A DNA stretch of 64,000 nt from Acanthamoeba sp. SK_2022b (GCA_027943245.1 JANDJZ010000144.1:1-64000); one strand, 5' to 3'. Counted from the first letter of the stretch, positions 11,801 through 23,473 are shown. Notes: generated from the sequence alone by a model not told the origin. Made by a program: numbers and translations.

Positions 11801-12292
11801 GAAGCGATACCGGCCCATACCCACGCCGCTCTTGGGTGCGCCTGCGGCAGCGCTCACTCTGCCCGCCTTTGTTTTTGTGCTCGCCATCTCACTCTCACAC
11901 GCGCGCCGTGGGGCTCAGGCGTGCGCTTCTGGCGCACGTGCTTGGACGAGGTGCAGATGATCGAGACGCCATCGACCAAGGTGGCCAAGATGGCGCTGCG
12001 CCTGTCGACGGTCAACAGGTGGGGCGTCAGCGGGACGCCCATACAGCGGCGCGGGCTCGAGGACCTGCACGGCCTCATCGCCTTCCTGCAGCTGTCGCCG
12101 TTTGACAGCAAGAGCGTGTGGCGGCAATGCGTGCAGCTGCCCTACGAGCGGGGCGAGATGAAGGACAAGGTCCACGCATTCTTGCGGACAATCATGTGGC
12201 GCACGAGCAAGGTCGACGTGCTCGACGAGATCGACATCCCGCCACTGCACGAGAAGACTCGATTCCTCACCTTTTCGCCGGTCGAGGTATCT

Positions 12293-12355
<63 letters not shown>

Positions 12356-12591
12356 ACGCACAACACAACACAGATTTGGCACATATACGCGGTCTGACAA
12401 GGAGTGTGATGTGAGGCCCACTTCTACAAGAAGAGGCTGAGCGACACCGTTCAGCGCACGCACGCCATATTCGACCGCCTGAAACACAATCGGGCGATCA
12501 ATTTCGAAAAGAACGTCGCCAAGATCTTCGTGTCGCTCCTCTCCCTGCGCCAAGCGTGTTGCCACCCGCAGGTACGTGGTGAACTATTCAC

Positions 12592-12653
<62 letters not shown>

Positions 12654-15600
12654 GAGAGAGAGAGAGAGAAATCGTTGTTGACCACACCGTGATCAGGTGG
12701 GCAGCAAATCGGGCTTCAGCTCGCTCCAAAAGAACACGATGTCCATGAGCGAGCTTCTCGTGCAATTGATCGTTCGGTACAGGACCTCTCTTCACCTCTC
12801 CTTGACGAGGGTTGGCCCTTCCTTGAGATTGATTGCTCGCGTGTCGTGTGCTGGCTGGCCTCCTCCCCAGAGCGACCGTGGAGTGCGGGGACTGCCAGCG
12901 AAACCTCGTGGCGTCGCTCAACGGTCTGGCGGGCGTGGCGCTGGTCAAAGGCGACAAGCTGCAAGCGATCCGCAACTACCGTCAGGTCTTGAGCATGGAG
13001 TTCAGGCCCATCGACGAGGAGGGGCGCAAGCAGCTGCCCGCGCACGTCAACGAAGGTATATAACAACTTGACTGGGCCAAGCGCTCCGTGAGTCTCGCTC
13101 ACTCTCTTGACGCGTGTGTTGTGTGTGTGATGCTGCTGCAGCCGAGATCGTGAGCGTCGACGCCCTCCAGAGGTTGCATGCGCTGGCCAACCTGGCCGAG
13201 GTCTTCCAGGGCATGACCGACGAGGAGAGGGCCGAGCTCGAAAGGACCGAAGGGCACACCCTCAACGACCACCGCCTGGTCGAGGAGGCCGAGAAGTTGC
13301 GCGAACTCTACGCCAAGAAAGCAGGTACGCACTTTTATTATTTTTTTTATATCTATATATATATATATTATTTCATGATTATTCTTCGTTTTTCCATATT
13401 TTTAATTATTATTATCATTCTATTCAATAAATTGTTCGCGCTGTGCAGAACTCGAGCAGCTCGTCGCGCAGGACAAGTGGAAGGAGTCGACGAGAAAGAT
13501 CAAGGAGGCCGAGGACGCCACGATCACCGACTACGGCGAGGTCAAGGTAAAGCGGGAGATCGTCGCGGGCGACGACGTCCTGGAGCGTGAGGTCAGGCTC
13601 AACGCCTGGTGGGTCGAGGCGCTCAACCTCATCGGCGGCGACGACGGCGAGTTCATCAGCAGGCTGCGCAACGACCTGCTGGCCAACGAGGAGCGCGCGC
13701 AGGGCCAGATGCGCGGGCGCAACGGTCGCGCCCTGTCGCTCGCCCATCGGTTCCAGTCGGTCGGGACGCTCAAGCACGTCCTGTTCGGGGAGCTCAAGGA
13801 GCTCGCGAGGAAGCGCGCCGCCGCGATCAACGTGCTGCTCCGCCTGGGCGATCGCACGCCGACGCCGGCCGACGTGGAGCTCAGCGGCAACTGCAGGCAG
13901 TGCCGGGGCTACCTCAACAAGACCGGCCAGGTGTGCGACCACTGCAAGGCCCACGTGTTGCTGATGAACTACGATGCCTGCCTGTACCGCTACCGCAAGA
14001 AGGCCGCCGGCGAGCAGGACGACGGCGCCGCGAGCGGCAAGGGCAAGGGCAAGAAGCGCTCCGGCAACAGCAGCAAGATGGCTCCGACGGAGGCCGAGGC
14101 CGAGGCGAACGAGACGGTGGGCTTTGGCAGCTTCCGCAAGAGCTCCGAGGCCGAGCAGGTGCTCGCCCACATCGTGCGCCACCTGCGGAGCGAATCGTCG
14201 TCGTCGTCGTCGTCGTCGGCCAAGGAGGACGGCGGCGACGAGCGCAAGGCGTTGCTCGACGAGGGGGCGGACCACATCAGGCGCTTCCAGCTGATGAAGC
14301 AGGAGCTCAAGCTCAGCCACGAGGTGTGGACCAAGCAGAAGGAGCGGCTGTCCGCCCTCGACGAGCTGGAGATGGCCACCGTCCGCATCAGGCTCCGCGT
14401 GCCCGGTCCGTGATCGACTCGCTTCTCTACTGATGACTCCCCTCCTCCCCCCTCACGCACGCGCGGGTGCACACAACTCTTACCTCCCCCCCCCTTCCAC
14501 TCCGAAACGACAGGCGAGATCGTGCCCCCCGAGGAGGAGGTGGTGAAGCTGTGGCCCGTGCAAGTGGAGGAGGTCAAGCGCAGGTTCCAAGACTCCTCCC
14601 GTGTCCCTCCGCTTGGCCTGCAGTCAACTAAACCGCACGCACGCGCGCACGCGACAGATTGGAGGTGATGAAGACAGAGGCGGAGGCGGAGCTCCAGCGG
14701 GCCAGGGGGCAGCTGCGCTACCTCAAGGCCCTGGCGCAGAACAAGGCCAAGGTGGACCAGGAGGACGAGCGGTCCGGCTCGCCAAAGGGCAAGGAGAAGC
14801 GGGACGACGACCAGGGCGAGGCCGAGGCCGAGGAGGGAGAGGAGGCCAAGGAGTGCGTCATCTGCCAGGAGCCGCTCAGGAAGGACAGCGACGTGGCCAT
14901 CCTCCTGTGCGGCCACGAGTTCTGCTGCCCCTGCATCATGACCATGGTCGACCGGTATTGCCCCCCCTCTCCCCCCCCCTTTTCGCCCCTCTACCCCCTC
15001 CACCGTGTGTGCGCCTTGGCTCATTCATTGTCCATTGGCGCGAGCAGGGCGCTTCACGGGACGATCAAGTGTCCGACGTGTCGCTCGCGCATGAACACGA
15101 CGGAGCTCACCTTCTTTTCGTCGACTCCGGCCACCGCCACGAGCACGAGCGGCGGCGACGACGCCTCGGGCGGGGAGGTTAAGGAGGCGGTGGGGGAAGA
15201 CGAGGCGGAGACGGAGGAACGGCGAGCCGCGGCGCGGCGCGACGCCGAGGAGGCGGCCCGGGAGAAGCAGGTCGAGGTCAAGGGCAGCTGGGGCACCAAG
15301 ATCGAGGGCGTCGTGCGCTGCATTCTGCACGTGCAGCAGAGCGCGGTGCGGGAGGAGCGCGAGAAGGGGAAGGGCAAGGAGAGGGAGGACCTCGAGGAGC
15401 TCCCCGTCGCGGGCGGCAACAACAACAGCAGGGTCAAGTGCCTCGTCTTCAGCCAGTGGGACGACGTCCTGTTGCTGGTCTCGAGGTACACCACCGATCG
15501 ATTTTATTTCCTTTTCACATTTATTATTTTGAATATTGTTATTATTATTTTAATTAAATAATTTATATATCTTGCGAAATTCCAGGGCGTTGGGCGAGAA

Positions 15601-16494
15601 CGGAGTGAACAACATTCGTCTGCGCACGGCCAACAAGAAGCTGCTGCAGCGGGACCTCGACCAGTTCAAGTCTCGCTCCGATGTGCCCGTGCTGCTTCTC
15701 CCCATCAGGTACACATTTCATTTTCAAATTAATTCATTTATTTATTTTTCAATTCCAATTTTTGAATATAAGTTTTATTGGGCATGTATTTATCATCAAG
15801 ATTGACTTGCCCGCGCCTTCAGGACCGGATGCAATGGCCTCAACCTGATCGAAGCAACGCATGTGTTCATCGTTGAGCCCTCGCTCAAGTACAGCTCTCT
15901 TGCTGACGTGTCGAGTGGCGTGTGCCATGTGTTCGTGTGGGTCTGCACCAACTGACTGGCTTTTTTCCTTTTTATTATTCTCATTATATTTATTCTTATT
16001 CTTATTCTTATTATTTTGATAAAATAGCCTGGGAGCTGAAGCGCAGGCCGTGGGTCGAGTTCACAGGATAGGGCAGTCCAACCAGACCTTTGTTTACCGC
16101 TTCTTCATCCACAACACGATCGAGACCAAGATCTACGAACACGTCTACCAGAAGGTCAAGGCCAAGCCCCAAGCGCCTGCGGCGATGACGGTGTCGACTG
16201 CAGCGGCCGGCGGCGCGAGCACGTCGTCGGCCGACGCCTCCATGGAGGCGGATCCGCACGCCGCGGAGGCGAGCGCGCAGGGCCCGGCGGCCAAGCCCAA
16301 CCAGGCCGAGGACGCGCAGCTGTGGGAGGAGAACATGAGCCACTTCCACCGGTCCAAGAAGGGCCGCGAGTGCGCGATGAGCCTGGCCGAGCTCGGGGAG
16401 CTCCTGGGCATCGGCGCAGGCGTCTCGGCCGACGGCGCCGCCATGGAAGGGGAGACGGCGGCGACGGTGGCGGCGGCTGGCAGTCAGGAGGAGA

Positions 16495-16526
<32 letters not shown>

Positions 16527-16856
16527 AACGAGGCCTACTGGGCCGAGACGGTGGAGTACCACCGGCGGGCCATGCGGCGTGACGACGCCCTGAAGGAGAT
16601 CGAAAGGCTGGCGTCGTGGGAGAAGCGGTGGAGACAGCACCAACAACGCCAGGAAGATGAAGATGAAGATGAAGCAGAAGTAGACAAGAAGGAGATGGAG
16701 ATGGAGGAGGCCGGAGACCACAACACGGAGGAACGCTCAAAGGAGGAGGAGGAGGAGGAGAGCAGCGGCGGCATCGAGCGGTACGGCAAGAAGATGGCGC
16801 CCCAAGTTTGGCGGCAGCTCGAGGCCCTGCGCCCGCCGCCGCTCCACAAGCCATGA
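8898..16856 (+). CDS. SHPRH: SHPRH-like SNF2 ATPase with PHD and RING fingers
   Basis: Nuclear chromatin or DNA-repair ATPase and probable E3 ubiquitin ligase; in animals SHPRH acts on PCNA in damage tolerance. Order: SNF2 ATP site GGILADEMGLGKT split by an intron (10512-10632); a PHD finger inserted in the ATPase domain (WCFCGDDDP...WVQCESCKRWQHSAC, 10926-11030, second part near 11370); DEVQ Walker B (11948); RING C3HC4 (CVICQEPL...CGHEFCCPC...CPTC, 14850-15080); helicase C with motif VI VHRIGQ (about 16060). Twenty-two phase-consistent exons: 8898-8939, 9099-9735, 9816-9914, 9989-10534, 10621-10826, 10917-11048, 11104-11204, 11325-11502, 11563-11681, 11747-11835, 11919-12286, 12416-12571, 12697-12776, 12871-13055, 13142-13324, 13449-14405, 14514-14583, 14658-14954, 15048-15485, 15586-15708, 15823-15888, 16028-16856. 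Length about 1966 residues. Exon 1 is the weakest part. The Glu/Ala-rich C-terminal extension is unusual. Confidence 0.92.
8980..9183. repeat. inverted duplication across the first intron and second exon
   Basis: Bases 8980-9064 are the reverse complement of 9096-9183, the start of the SHPRH-like second exon, with a 3-bp indel and about two mismatches. A 31-bp spacer separates the arms. The intronic copy is antisense, so the pre-mRNA could fold into a long hairpin over the acceptor. Confidence 0.9.
12294..12354. repeat. (CA)n microsatellite, SHPRH-like intron 11
   Basis: About 30 uninterrupted CA units just after the donor of the intron between the SNF2 exons. The next intron carries the complementary TG tract. 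Confidence 0.97.
12595..12651. repeat. (TG)n microsatellite, SHPRH-like intron 12
   Basis: About 28 TG units followed by a GA run, on the other side of exon 12416-12571 from the CA tract, so the two tracts are complementary across one exon. Confidence 0.97.
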
Positions 16857-17569
16857 TGTTATACGCGCGTGGCCTGCCCCAAAGGCGGAACGAGGTGCGC
16901 AGAGGCATCGTTTACTCCTGCGACCGCCTACATAAAAGTTGAACACCTCACGCGTCGACTTACGTAATGATCTGATGGCCATAAGCCTGGCTCGAGTCCC
17001 GTAACTCACTTGCTCGATTGACTCACAAATATGTGCTGCGCTTGGCGTCGCCGCTGACATGGGGAGACGCTCCCCGACCCCGACGTGAACGTGACGCTGC
17101 CAGCGCCCATTGCTTATCCGCCTGTCGAGCAACTGGGGCTACGCCAGTCCCTGCTCAAACCTTACCAGGCTCCGCATTCTTCCGCGCTGTGCTCGCGTGC
17201 TCACCTTGCCTTTGGCAAAGGAGTTGCGTCCCGCATGCTACTGTCCCATAGGAGGCAATTTTCCCAGAATTTTACCCGGCTTGGCTGTCTCCTGGCCACG
17301 AGCTCCAAACTGCTGGAAATCGCGTCTGGTTTGAGCTTGCCGGCCATATGCAGGCTCTCCGCTAGCAGTATCCTCCTATACACCCTTCACAAATGACAGC
17401 AGCCATGTCAGTAGAGCTTGCTGGAGTTTTCCCGCACTCTCGCGTCTCTTGTTGCATTGGAGCTCCCTGAACGCCTTTATAAACGGCCACCAGGACATCT
17501 TCATCATCACCTGCAAATAACATCAACAACCTACCATCAAGCTTCTATCACATCAGCCCTTCCTCCATC
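16857..17569. other. intergenic region and promoter of the lectin-like gene
   Basis: No exon-like ORF. A string resembling a Pol III B box (GCTCGAGTCCC, about 16990) was examined and no tRNA fold was found around it. The last 100 bp contain a TATA box and a C/A-rich leader. Confidence 0.5.
17476..17483 (+). promoter_or_regulatory. TATA box of the lectin-like gene
   Basis: TTTATAAA sits 87 bp upstream of the ATG at 17570, a suitable distance for a short leader. Confidence 0.6.
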
Positions 17570-18459
17570 ATGAGATATCTCGCACTCGCTGTCGTCTTTC
17601 TGGCCTTGTTTGCCTGTGCTCTGGCTGGTACTCACACATCCAAAAGCCATTGTTGACTGGTGATGGAAACTCATACATTGCCTTTCATATCAACGCAGAT
17701 TGCAACGTGAGCGTCAAGCAGACCCTCGGCAGCAGCTGGCAGCAGGACGGCAAGAACCTCTCCCAGTGGAACGTCCAGCTGACCGCCGGCTCCGAAGCCG
17801 TCAAGTCGCTCGAGCTCTCCATCACTGGCGCCAAGATCGTCCAGTTCTGGGAGCTCACCAACCAGTCCAACGGCCTGTTCGCCCTGCCCGAATACCGACT
17901 CCAGAACGGTGGCATCGTCGCCGGCCAGGTCCACCAGTTCGGCTACATCTGGGAGTCGGCTTCGCAGGCCACCATCGCCGTCTCGTCCATCAACTGCGGT
18001 GCTGCCTCGGCCACGCCCTCACCCTCGCCCGCTGCCGCCAGTCCTAGCGCATCTCCCGCGGCCCCTTCACCCTCGCCGTCGGTGGTCGCCACGCCGCAGC
18101 CCAGCCCTTCGAACGGATGTGGCGCGACCGTGAGCATCAGCACCAGGACCAGGTCCGGCGGCGGCGTCTGGCAGGAGAATGGCAGCACCTTCCAGATCTT
18201 CGACCTGACCATCACCAACAACGGCCAGCGCCCGCTCAACGGCGGCGTGGTGACCTTCGCCTTGGTTGAGAACGGCGCCAGCATCACCCAGTCCTGGGAG
18301 CTCAGCAGGCAGGGCTCCAGCAACGCCTTTAACGTGGGCTTCGCCTACGGTCCGCTTCAGGCCGGTGCCAGCCAGGGCGCCGGTATTGTCGTCCGCCTCG
18401 CCGGCTCGTCGTCGGCCGCGCAGCCCAGCGTCACCCTGAGCTCGCTTGCCTGCCAGTAG
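17570..18459 (+). CDS. secreted two-CBM49 cellulose-binding protein (Luke-lectin-like)
   Basis: Probable cyst-wall or extracellular cellulose-binding lectin. Exon 1 (17570-17627) encodes a signal peptide (MRYLALAVVFLALFACALA); exon 2 (17699-18459) joins in phase 1; about 272 residues. Two homologous beta-sandwich modules follow: module 1 from DCNVSVKQTLGSSWQQDG to about residue 125, and module 2 from GCGATVSISTRTRSGGGVWQ to the end. Both show the Trp near the start, the aromatic FWEL or SWEL, and a final Cys typical of CBM49-like modules. A Ser/Pro/Ala linker joins them. This is the architecture described for Acanthamoeba castellanii 'Luke' cyst-wall lectins. A TATA box and an AATAAA signal bracket the gene. 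Cellulose binding is inferred from the family. Confidence 0.82.
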
Positions 18460-18559
18460 AACCTCCACGCCTTTCTCCAGAATGAGGATGGTATCCTCCT
18501 CATCCTGCGCTTCTCTCTCTTTCTCTCGGCCAGATAGCTGGCCGCCTCTACTCTTTTTC

Positions 18560-18565
18560 AATAAA
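18560..18565 (+). promoter_or_regulatory. poly(A) signal of the lectin-like gene
   Basis: AATAAA about 100 bp after the stop codon, directly before the converging Nop fragment. Confidence 0.55.
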
Positions 18566-18593
18566 CGTACGACCGCACGGTCATTGACTTCCT

Positions 18594-18962
18594 CTATTCG
18601 GTGGCCCGGGGCTCGTGCTGCTCAAGCAGCTCAGTGCAGAGTTCTTTGATACGAAGCAGGTCCTCATCGTCTATGTCGCCGCCCATGGACACCTGGGCAA
18701 CGTCTTTGATGGTGGCCTCCAGCTCTTCGGGCAGGAAATCGGAAAGACTGACGTGTGCTGCATGCTCGCGGTTGCCTATTGAGGATACAAGGAGCCAGGC
18801 CAAATGAGTCTTACCACACCATGGGACTGAAAGCGGGGCGAGGTACCAATGGCAAGCACGCACTTTGCGTAAAGCAGATCGCCAGGAACTAGCTTATACA
18901 ACTCCGGGAAGTGCCACCCGTACCATTCCTTGATTCTCAGGCCCTTGTCCTTGATTCCGCTT
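18594..18962 (-). pseudogene. NOP58: NOP56/NOP58 Nop-domain fragment
   Basis: The minus strand encodes a piece of the Nop domain of the box C/D snoRNP core protein NOP58. The upstream exon (about 18960-18844) has the hallmark LRIKEWYGWHFPELYKLV and LLYAKC. A phase-1 intron leads to 18775-18594, which matches the LSxLLPEE...SMGxxxxxEDxxxI segment of NOP58. The protein then stops (ATE-stop) where the family would continue with the long conserved RNA-binding core. Upstream, in the frame of this exon, a stop lies two codons before the homology begins, and no further NOP58-like sequence is seen up to 19326. Some conserved positions differ. It is best read as a degraded or exapted fragment; a short functional gene with unrecognised 5' exons is possible. 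Confidence 0.6.
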
Positions 18963-19633
18963 CATAAACAACTTGTTTGAAGCAATGAGGAAGGGGGCGG
19001 CAGGCGCACCGTGGTAGTCATCTCTGGTTTTTTTTTCATTCTGTTTTTCCACAGGCGAATATTCTTGTCTGCAGAGATCTTCTGATTCGCCGGAGTCTTG
19101 GAGATATATAGGTGAATCATTTGGGTGATAAACCCATAGCCAACCAGATGTACAAACTCCATGCCATACACTGGCCAGCATTCCATCCTGCACATACACT
19201 GCAGTGCTTTTTGGCTGTGGAGATGATGCCCATCTAATCAATGGCTCCCTCCTTATCACAGGCCTGGCCAACAAGGAGGAAGTGCTGCACTCAGCCATCA
19301 AGGCACCCAGCCGTCCAGAGGGAGTCAGTGCTCAGCTATTGGGCACCCTTTTAAACTCACAATGAGCACTGGCTTGCTCTGGAGGCCAGTTCAACATGGT
19401 TGGTGGGACCTGCTTGCAGCAAGTGGGTGCCAGAATATGTGTTACAATCAAGGAAACCACTGCATAATGTCACGCTGCTAAGGAGATGTGGAGTTGATTG
19501 CCCTAGTCATGAAGTCTGAGCATTTGATCCCCATCACGCAAACCAAAACTGAACTGAAAAAATCTTTCTTTTAATTTTCCCAATATACGAACGACGAGGC
19601 CTGGGCATCAAACAACTTGAATTTGTAATACGA
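18963..19633. other. intergenic, AT-richer, no gene seen
   Basis: The minus-strand ORFs here (about 135 and 77 residues in two frames) have no family motif and no clean junction with the Nop fragment. Composition is lower in GC than neighbouring exons. It could be decayed sequence from the same event that left the Nop fragment. Confidence 0.35.
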
Positions 19634-20488
19634 ATGGAAGTTGAGGTAAAGGGCGGTGATGTGTGGACGAACCCCAGCGGCACCCTCAAGGGCGTAGGGC
19701 CGGGGACTGAGCTCGACTGGTACGTGCAGCAGCTGCGTGCCCCCCAACACAACGTGGTCAAGGTGGACCTCTGCAAACAGATGCTCGGCCCCGAGGGTAC
19801 TCCCCCCTTCTCGCTTGTGCCTGGCGAGGGAAATGCATTTTCTCCCGCTCTCTTTGACCTCGCTTTTGCGTGCCTGCGTGCGTGTGCGGTCGGGCAGGCG
19901 CGCGCGAGATCATGCAAGCCCTGGAGAGCAGCACCACCGCGCGCAGCGTATTGCTGGGGGCCGACGAGATCGGCCCCGAGGGCGCCCGCGCGGTCGGCCA
20001 GGCGCTGCTCAAGAACCGGAGCCTCAAGACCGTGTTCCTCGTACACGACCTCCCCCTCCTCCTCTAACCACTCCGCCCACTCACACGTGTCTCAGGGCTG
20101 TAACGCTATCGGCGAGGAGGGCGCCAAGTACATCGCGGAGGCCATCGAAAAGAACGACGTGGTCGAGGGCTACTGGCTCAAGCGCAACCAGATCGGCATG
20201 ACGGGCCTCCGGGCCATCCTCTCGGCCCTGCGCACCAACCAATCGTACGATTGGACCAACGCGAGATTGTGTCGCTTCTCTCTTCATTGAACTCAACGGG
20301 TGGGTGGGCCCAGGGTCAAGACGCTGGACCTCGTCCAGAACGACCTGGGCGTGGAGGGCGCGCGTCTGCTCGAGGAGGCCTTCACCGATGCCGCGCACCC
20401 GCTGTCGGTCATCAGCCTCTACCTCTCCGGCAGTGACGACCTCCCTACCCCTCGCAGCCGTGTGTTGTCGTCGTCCATGTCTGACAAG

Positions 20489-20583
<95 letters not shown>

Positions 20584-22316
20584 TACGCACAGATGCGTTT
20601 GGAGTCGAGGGCGCGCGACACATCGCGGGCATCATCCGCAACAGCACCACGGTCAAGCACCTCTACCTGGGCCTCAACGACCTGGGTGAGGACGGCGGCC
20701 AACTCATCGCCGAGGCGCTCAAGCAGAACAAGGTCTGCTCCTCCGCTCCGTCTTCTCTCTCCTCTCTCTCTCCTTCGGGTGGCCTGGGCGCTGACGCTGC
20801 TGGGCTGGGCTGGCTGGGCTCTGTGAAATTTGATTGGGCCTTGGAACAGACGCTGAGCACGCTGGCCGTGCTGTCCAACGATCTCGGGCCGCGCGCTGCG
20901 GCGGCGTTCGCCGACGCCCTCCGCGCCAACGACACGCTCACCACCCTGGTCCGTAAGCCTACCCGCACGCCAACGAGCGAGCGAGGCTCACGGTCGTTGT
21001 TGTTGTTGTCGTCGTGGTCGCGATGCAGGACCTGGGCTACGCGAAAGCAACCAAGGTGCTGGGAGGCAAGCCCAACGCCATTGGAGATGAAGGCGCCAAG
21101 GCGATCGCCGCTGCCGTCGCCGAGGTCCGCCTGCAAGCTGGCTTTTGACCCGCCTGCGCGCACACGCTCTCATGCACCACACGCCCTCTCACGCACCACA
21201 CATCACCATAACACACGTGCATACAGAGCACGTCGCTGAATGTGGTCAACCTGACTCAAAACCGCATCGGTGAGGCCGGCTACCTGGCGTTTGCCGAGGC
21301 CCTGCGCGTCAACTCCTCGCTGACGCACCTGGTGCTCGACCGAAACGCCGCGCCCACGGAGGCCGTCTACCAAGCGCTCCTCGACGTCGTCGCCACCAAC
21401 TCGGCCCTCGTCAAGCTCACCCTCCCCAACATTTCCCGGGTAAGCTGCCTTCGCTACTCGTTCAATGTATTTTTATTTCTTTAAATCAAAATCATTTATA
21501 TATATTTTATTAATATTTATGCGTGTAGGGGCATGCCAATGCCGGGTTGGCGATGCAGCTGAGTGCGCTGGTAGCCCGCAACAAGGCCCGAGCGACGCGG
21601 TTCGACCCTTCGACGCTGCCCGAGGACGAACTGAAGCGGTGGATCGAGCTGAAGGACATCAAGAGCGACTTCCGTTTGCCCAAGGCCACCGCGGGCGACT
21701 CGGCCCCTGACAAGCGCAAGCAAGGCACGCCTTCTCCCTCCCGTCAGGCCTTGGATTTTATTTTGAATTTGATTTATTTATACTTATTCATTATTTCTTC
21801 GGCGGTATTCAGACTTGATGGACTCCGACAAGTCGAGCGAGGAGCAGGGCGAGACCAAGAAGAAGCCGAAGCTCGACGACAAGGCCACTCTCAACCGCCT
21901 TCGAAAACTCAAGAAGAAGCTTCGCGCGCTCGAGGCCACGAACGCATCCGAGGAGCTCAAGCTCCCCATCCGCCAGCAGATCGACGCCCTCACGCCGTAC
22001 TGCGCCTCCTCTTTCTCAATTTCTGTTGTGTGTGTATTGTGTGTTGTGTTAAGGTGCGTGTGCGTGTGCGTGGTTTGGCTTATGCCTTCTTTCAGGTCGG
22101 CCGAGGAGGCTGCCGAGGCTGCGATCCACCGCCGTCTGGCACAGATCGACAAGTTGGAGCAGATGCTGCGTGATGTGCGTACTTCATTCTTGCCGAGTGT
22201 TGACCAAGTCAATTTTTAATAACGCCCACGCAATTGATCAGGGCGTGCAACTCACGGAGGCGGAGCACAAGAAGATTCAGCGCAAGGCCGAGTTTCTGGA
22301 ACGCCTTGGCCAGTGA
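19634..22316 (+). CDS. leucine-rich-repeat (RNI/NLRC-type) protein with a coiled-coil tail
   Basis: Likely cytosolic interaction protein. Twelve phase-consistent exons (19634-19796, 19898-20040, 20096-20244, 20314-20432, 20593-20732, 20850-20948, 21029-21124, 21227-21439, 21529-21742, 21813-21996, 22096-22174, 22242-22316) give about 557 residues. Residues 1 to about 340 hold eight or more 28-residue repeats of the ribonuclease-inhibitor type, for example NAIGEEGAKYIAEAIEKN, NDLGVEGARLLEEAF and NRIGEAGYLAFAEALRVN, several in exons of their own. The C-terminal third is Lys/Glu-rich and helical (NRLRKLKKKLRALEATN; IDKLEQMLRD), a probable coiled coil. No enzymatic domain is seen. The ninth intron may use a GCACGC donor at 21725 instead of the GTCAGG donor at 21743; both keep the frame. 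Confidence 0.85.
20490..20580. repeat. (CT)n(CA)n compound microsatellite in an LRR-gene intron
   Basis: A CT run of about 11 units passes directly into about 34 CA units within the fourth intron. Confidence 0.97.
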
Positions 22317-22530
22317 CCGCGTCATTGGCGCAAACCCCTCCTCTATTCAATTTGTGGAGAGAAGGCCTCTTCCCGGGTGGCCACAAGAAGTTCACCAGAA
22401 GAGTTGGGCCTTTACGACAGGCTGCGCAAATGATTCGTCCACCAATGGCCTGCGGCCGCGGGGTCTTTATTTAATGAAATGCCGGCGTGCACAACAAACC
22501 TCACAACAACCAACAACGCACAACAACGTC

Positions 22531-23034
22531 ATGTCCCTCCGCTTCACCTTCGTCCTCGTTGCCCTCTTCGCCATGCTGGCCACCGCGCTGGCCTTCAGCG
22601 GCCGCGGCACCTGGTTCAACGTTGGTCTCGGTGCCTGTGGGGGCTGGAACAACAACAACCAGCTCGTCGCTGCCCTCGTACTACCTTCGCTATCTCCTCC
22701 TTAGATTATTGCATTTTAAATATCCAAATTTTAGTATTCGCATTTATATTTTAATTGTTTCTAATCTCTACATAGAACTCGGCGCAGTACAACAACGGTG
22801 CCCACTGCGGGTGGAAGGCCACCGTCAACGGACCCAACGGACAGGTTCAGGTGACCATCGTGGTACGAAATGCTTGAGAGAAGATAATCTTCTCGACCTT
22901 GCCTCACATGTGGCGTGGACCAGGACGAGTGCCCCAGCTGTGCCTACGGATCGCTCGACCTGAGCCCTGCTGCCTTCTCCAAGCTGGCAAACCTCAACGT
23001 TGGCGACATCCCCATCACCTGGAACTGGTCTTAA
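22531..23034 (+). CDS. secreted double-psi beta-barrel (expansin/RlpA-like) protein 1
   Basis: Small extracellular protein of 114 residues from exons 22531-22677, 22776-22862 and 22924-23034, all phase 0. Signal peptide MSLRFTFVLVALFAMLATALA. The mature part has GRGTWFNVGLGACGGW, an Asn run, NGPNGQVQVTIV, DECPSCAYGSLDLSPAAF and ends ITWNW, the pattern of single-domain barwin/RlpA/expansin-D1 folds; paired Cys (CG and CPSC) fit the disulfides. No separate cellulose-binding domain is present. A close paralogue lies at 55364-55858. By analogy it may bind or loosen wall polysaccharide; the role is inferred. Confidence 0.82.
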
Positions 23035-23351
23035 AACAGTGTATCCAAACTTGTATACCAACACCCAACTGCATCCAATGTTTTCTTGTTCTCTTGTTGG
23101 AGGTTAAGAACAAGGAATGCGCCAATAGGAGCTAGTGGGACATACGTGATGACCTGAGCGATCATCAGGTCATCAATCTGGAACTAGGCCGCCTGGCATC
23201 ATCAACAAAACACGGCAACACCGCCTTGGGCTCCTCTCTTGTTCTTTGCGGGCTACTTTCTGTGTGAGCGCTCTGGCCTTCTGCCCCGCCCGCAATGGAG
23301 GCCACACTCATCCACCTGCGGAGGATAGCATAAGCGATGGGTAACGCTGTT
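23035..23351. other. spacer between a secreted-protein gene and 5S rRNA
   Basis: Non-coding. Contains a perfect 11-bp inverted repeat with a 7-base loop (23147-23175) and the 5' flank of the 5S gene. No other structure seen. Confidence 0.5.
23147..23175. repeat. perfect 11-bp hairpin
   Basis: TGATGACCTGA at 23147-23157 pairs with TCAGGTCATCA at 23165-23175 over a GCGATCA loop. Confidence 0.8.
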
Positions 23352-23470
23352 GGATACGGCCATACTGCGCAGAAAGCACCGCTTCCCATCCGAACAGCGA
23401 AGTTAAGCTGCGCCAGGCGGTGTTAGTACTGGGGTGGGCGACCACCCGGGAATCCACCGTGCCGTATCCT
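23352..23470 (+). rRNA. 5S rRNA: 5S ribosomal RNA
   Basis: A 119-base sequence with the 5S layout. The 5' end GGATACGGCCATAC pairs with the 3' end GCCGTATCC (helix I). Loop B/C strings CATCCGAACAGCGAAGTTAA and the later GTACTGGGGTGGGCGACC are the conserved eukaryotic 5S core, and the internal control region falls in the middle. A T4 run at 23470-23473 is a Pol III terminator. It is transcribed by Pol III as part of the large subunit. Only one copy is present, between protein-coding genes. Confidence 0.97.
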
Positions 23471-23473
23471 TTT
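23470..23473 (+). terminator. Pol III T-run terminator of 5S rRNA
   Basis: TTTT directly at the mature 3' end. Confidence 0.8.

Noticed and set aside
16985..17000. tRNA B-box-like string
   Set aside because: No matching A box or cloverleaf could be drawn around it.
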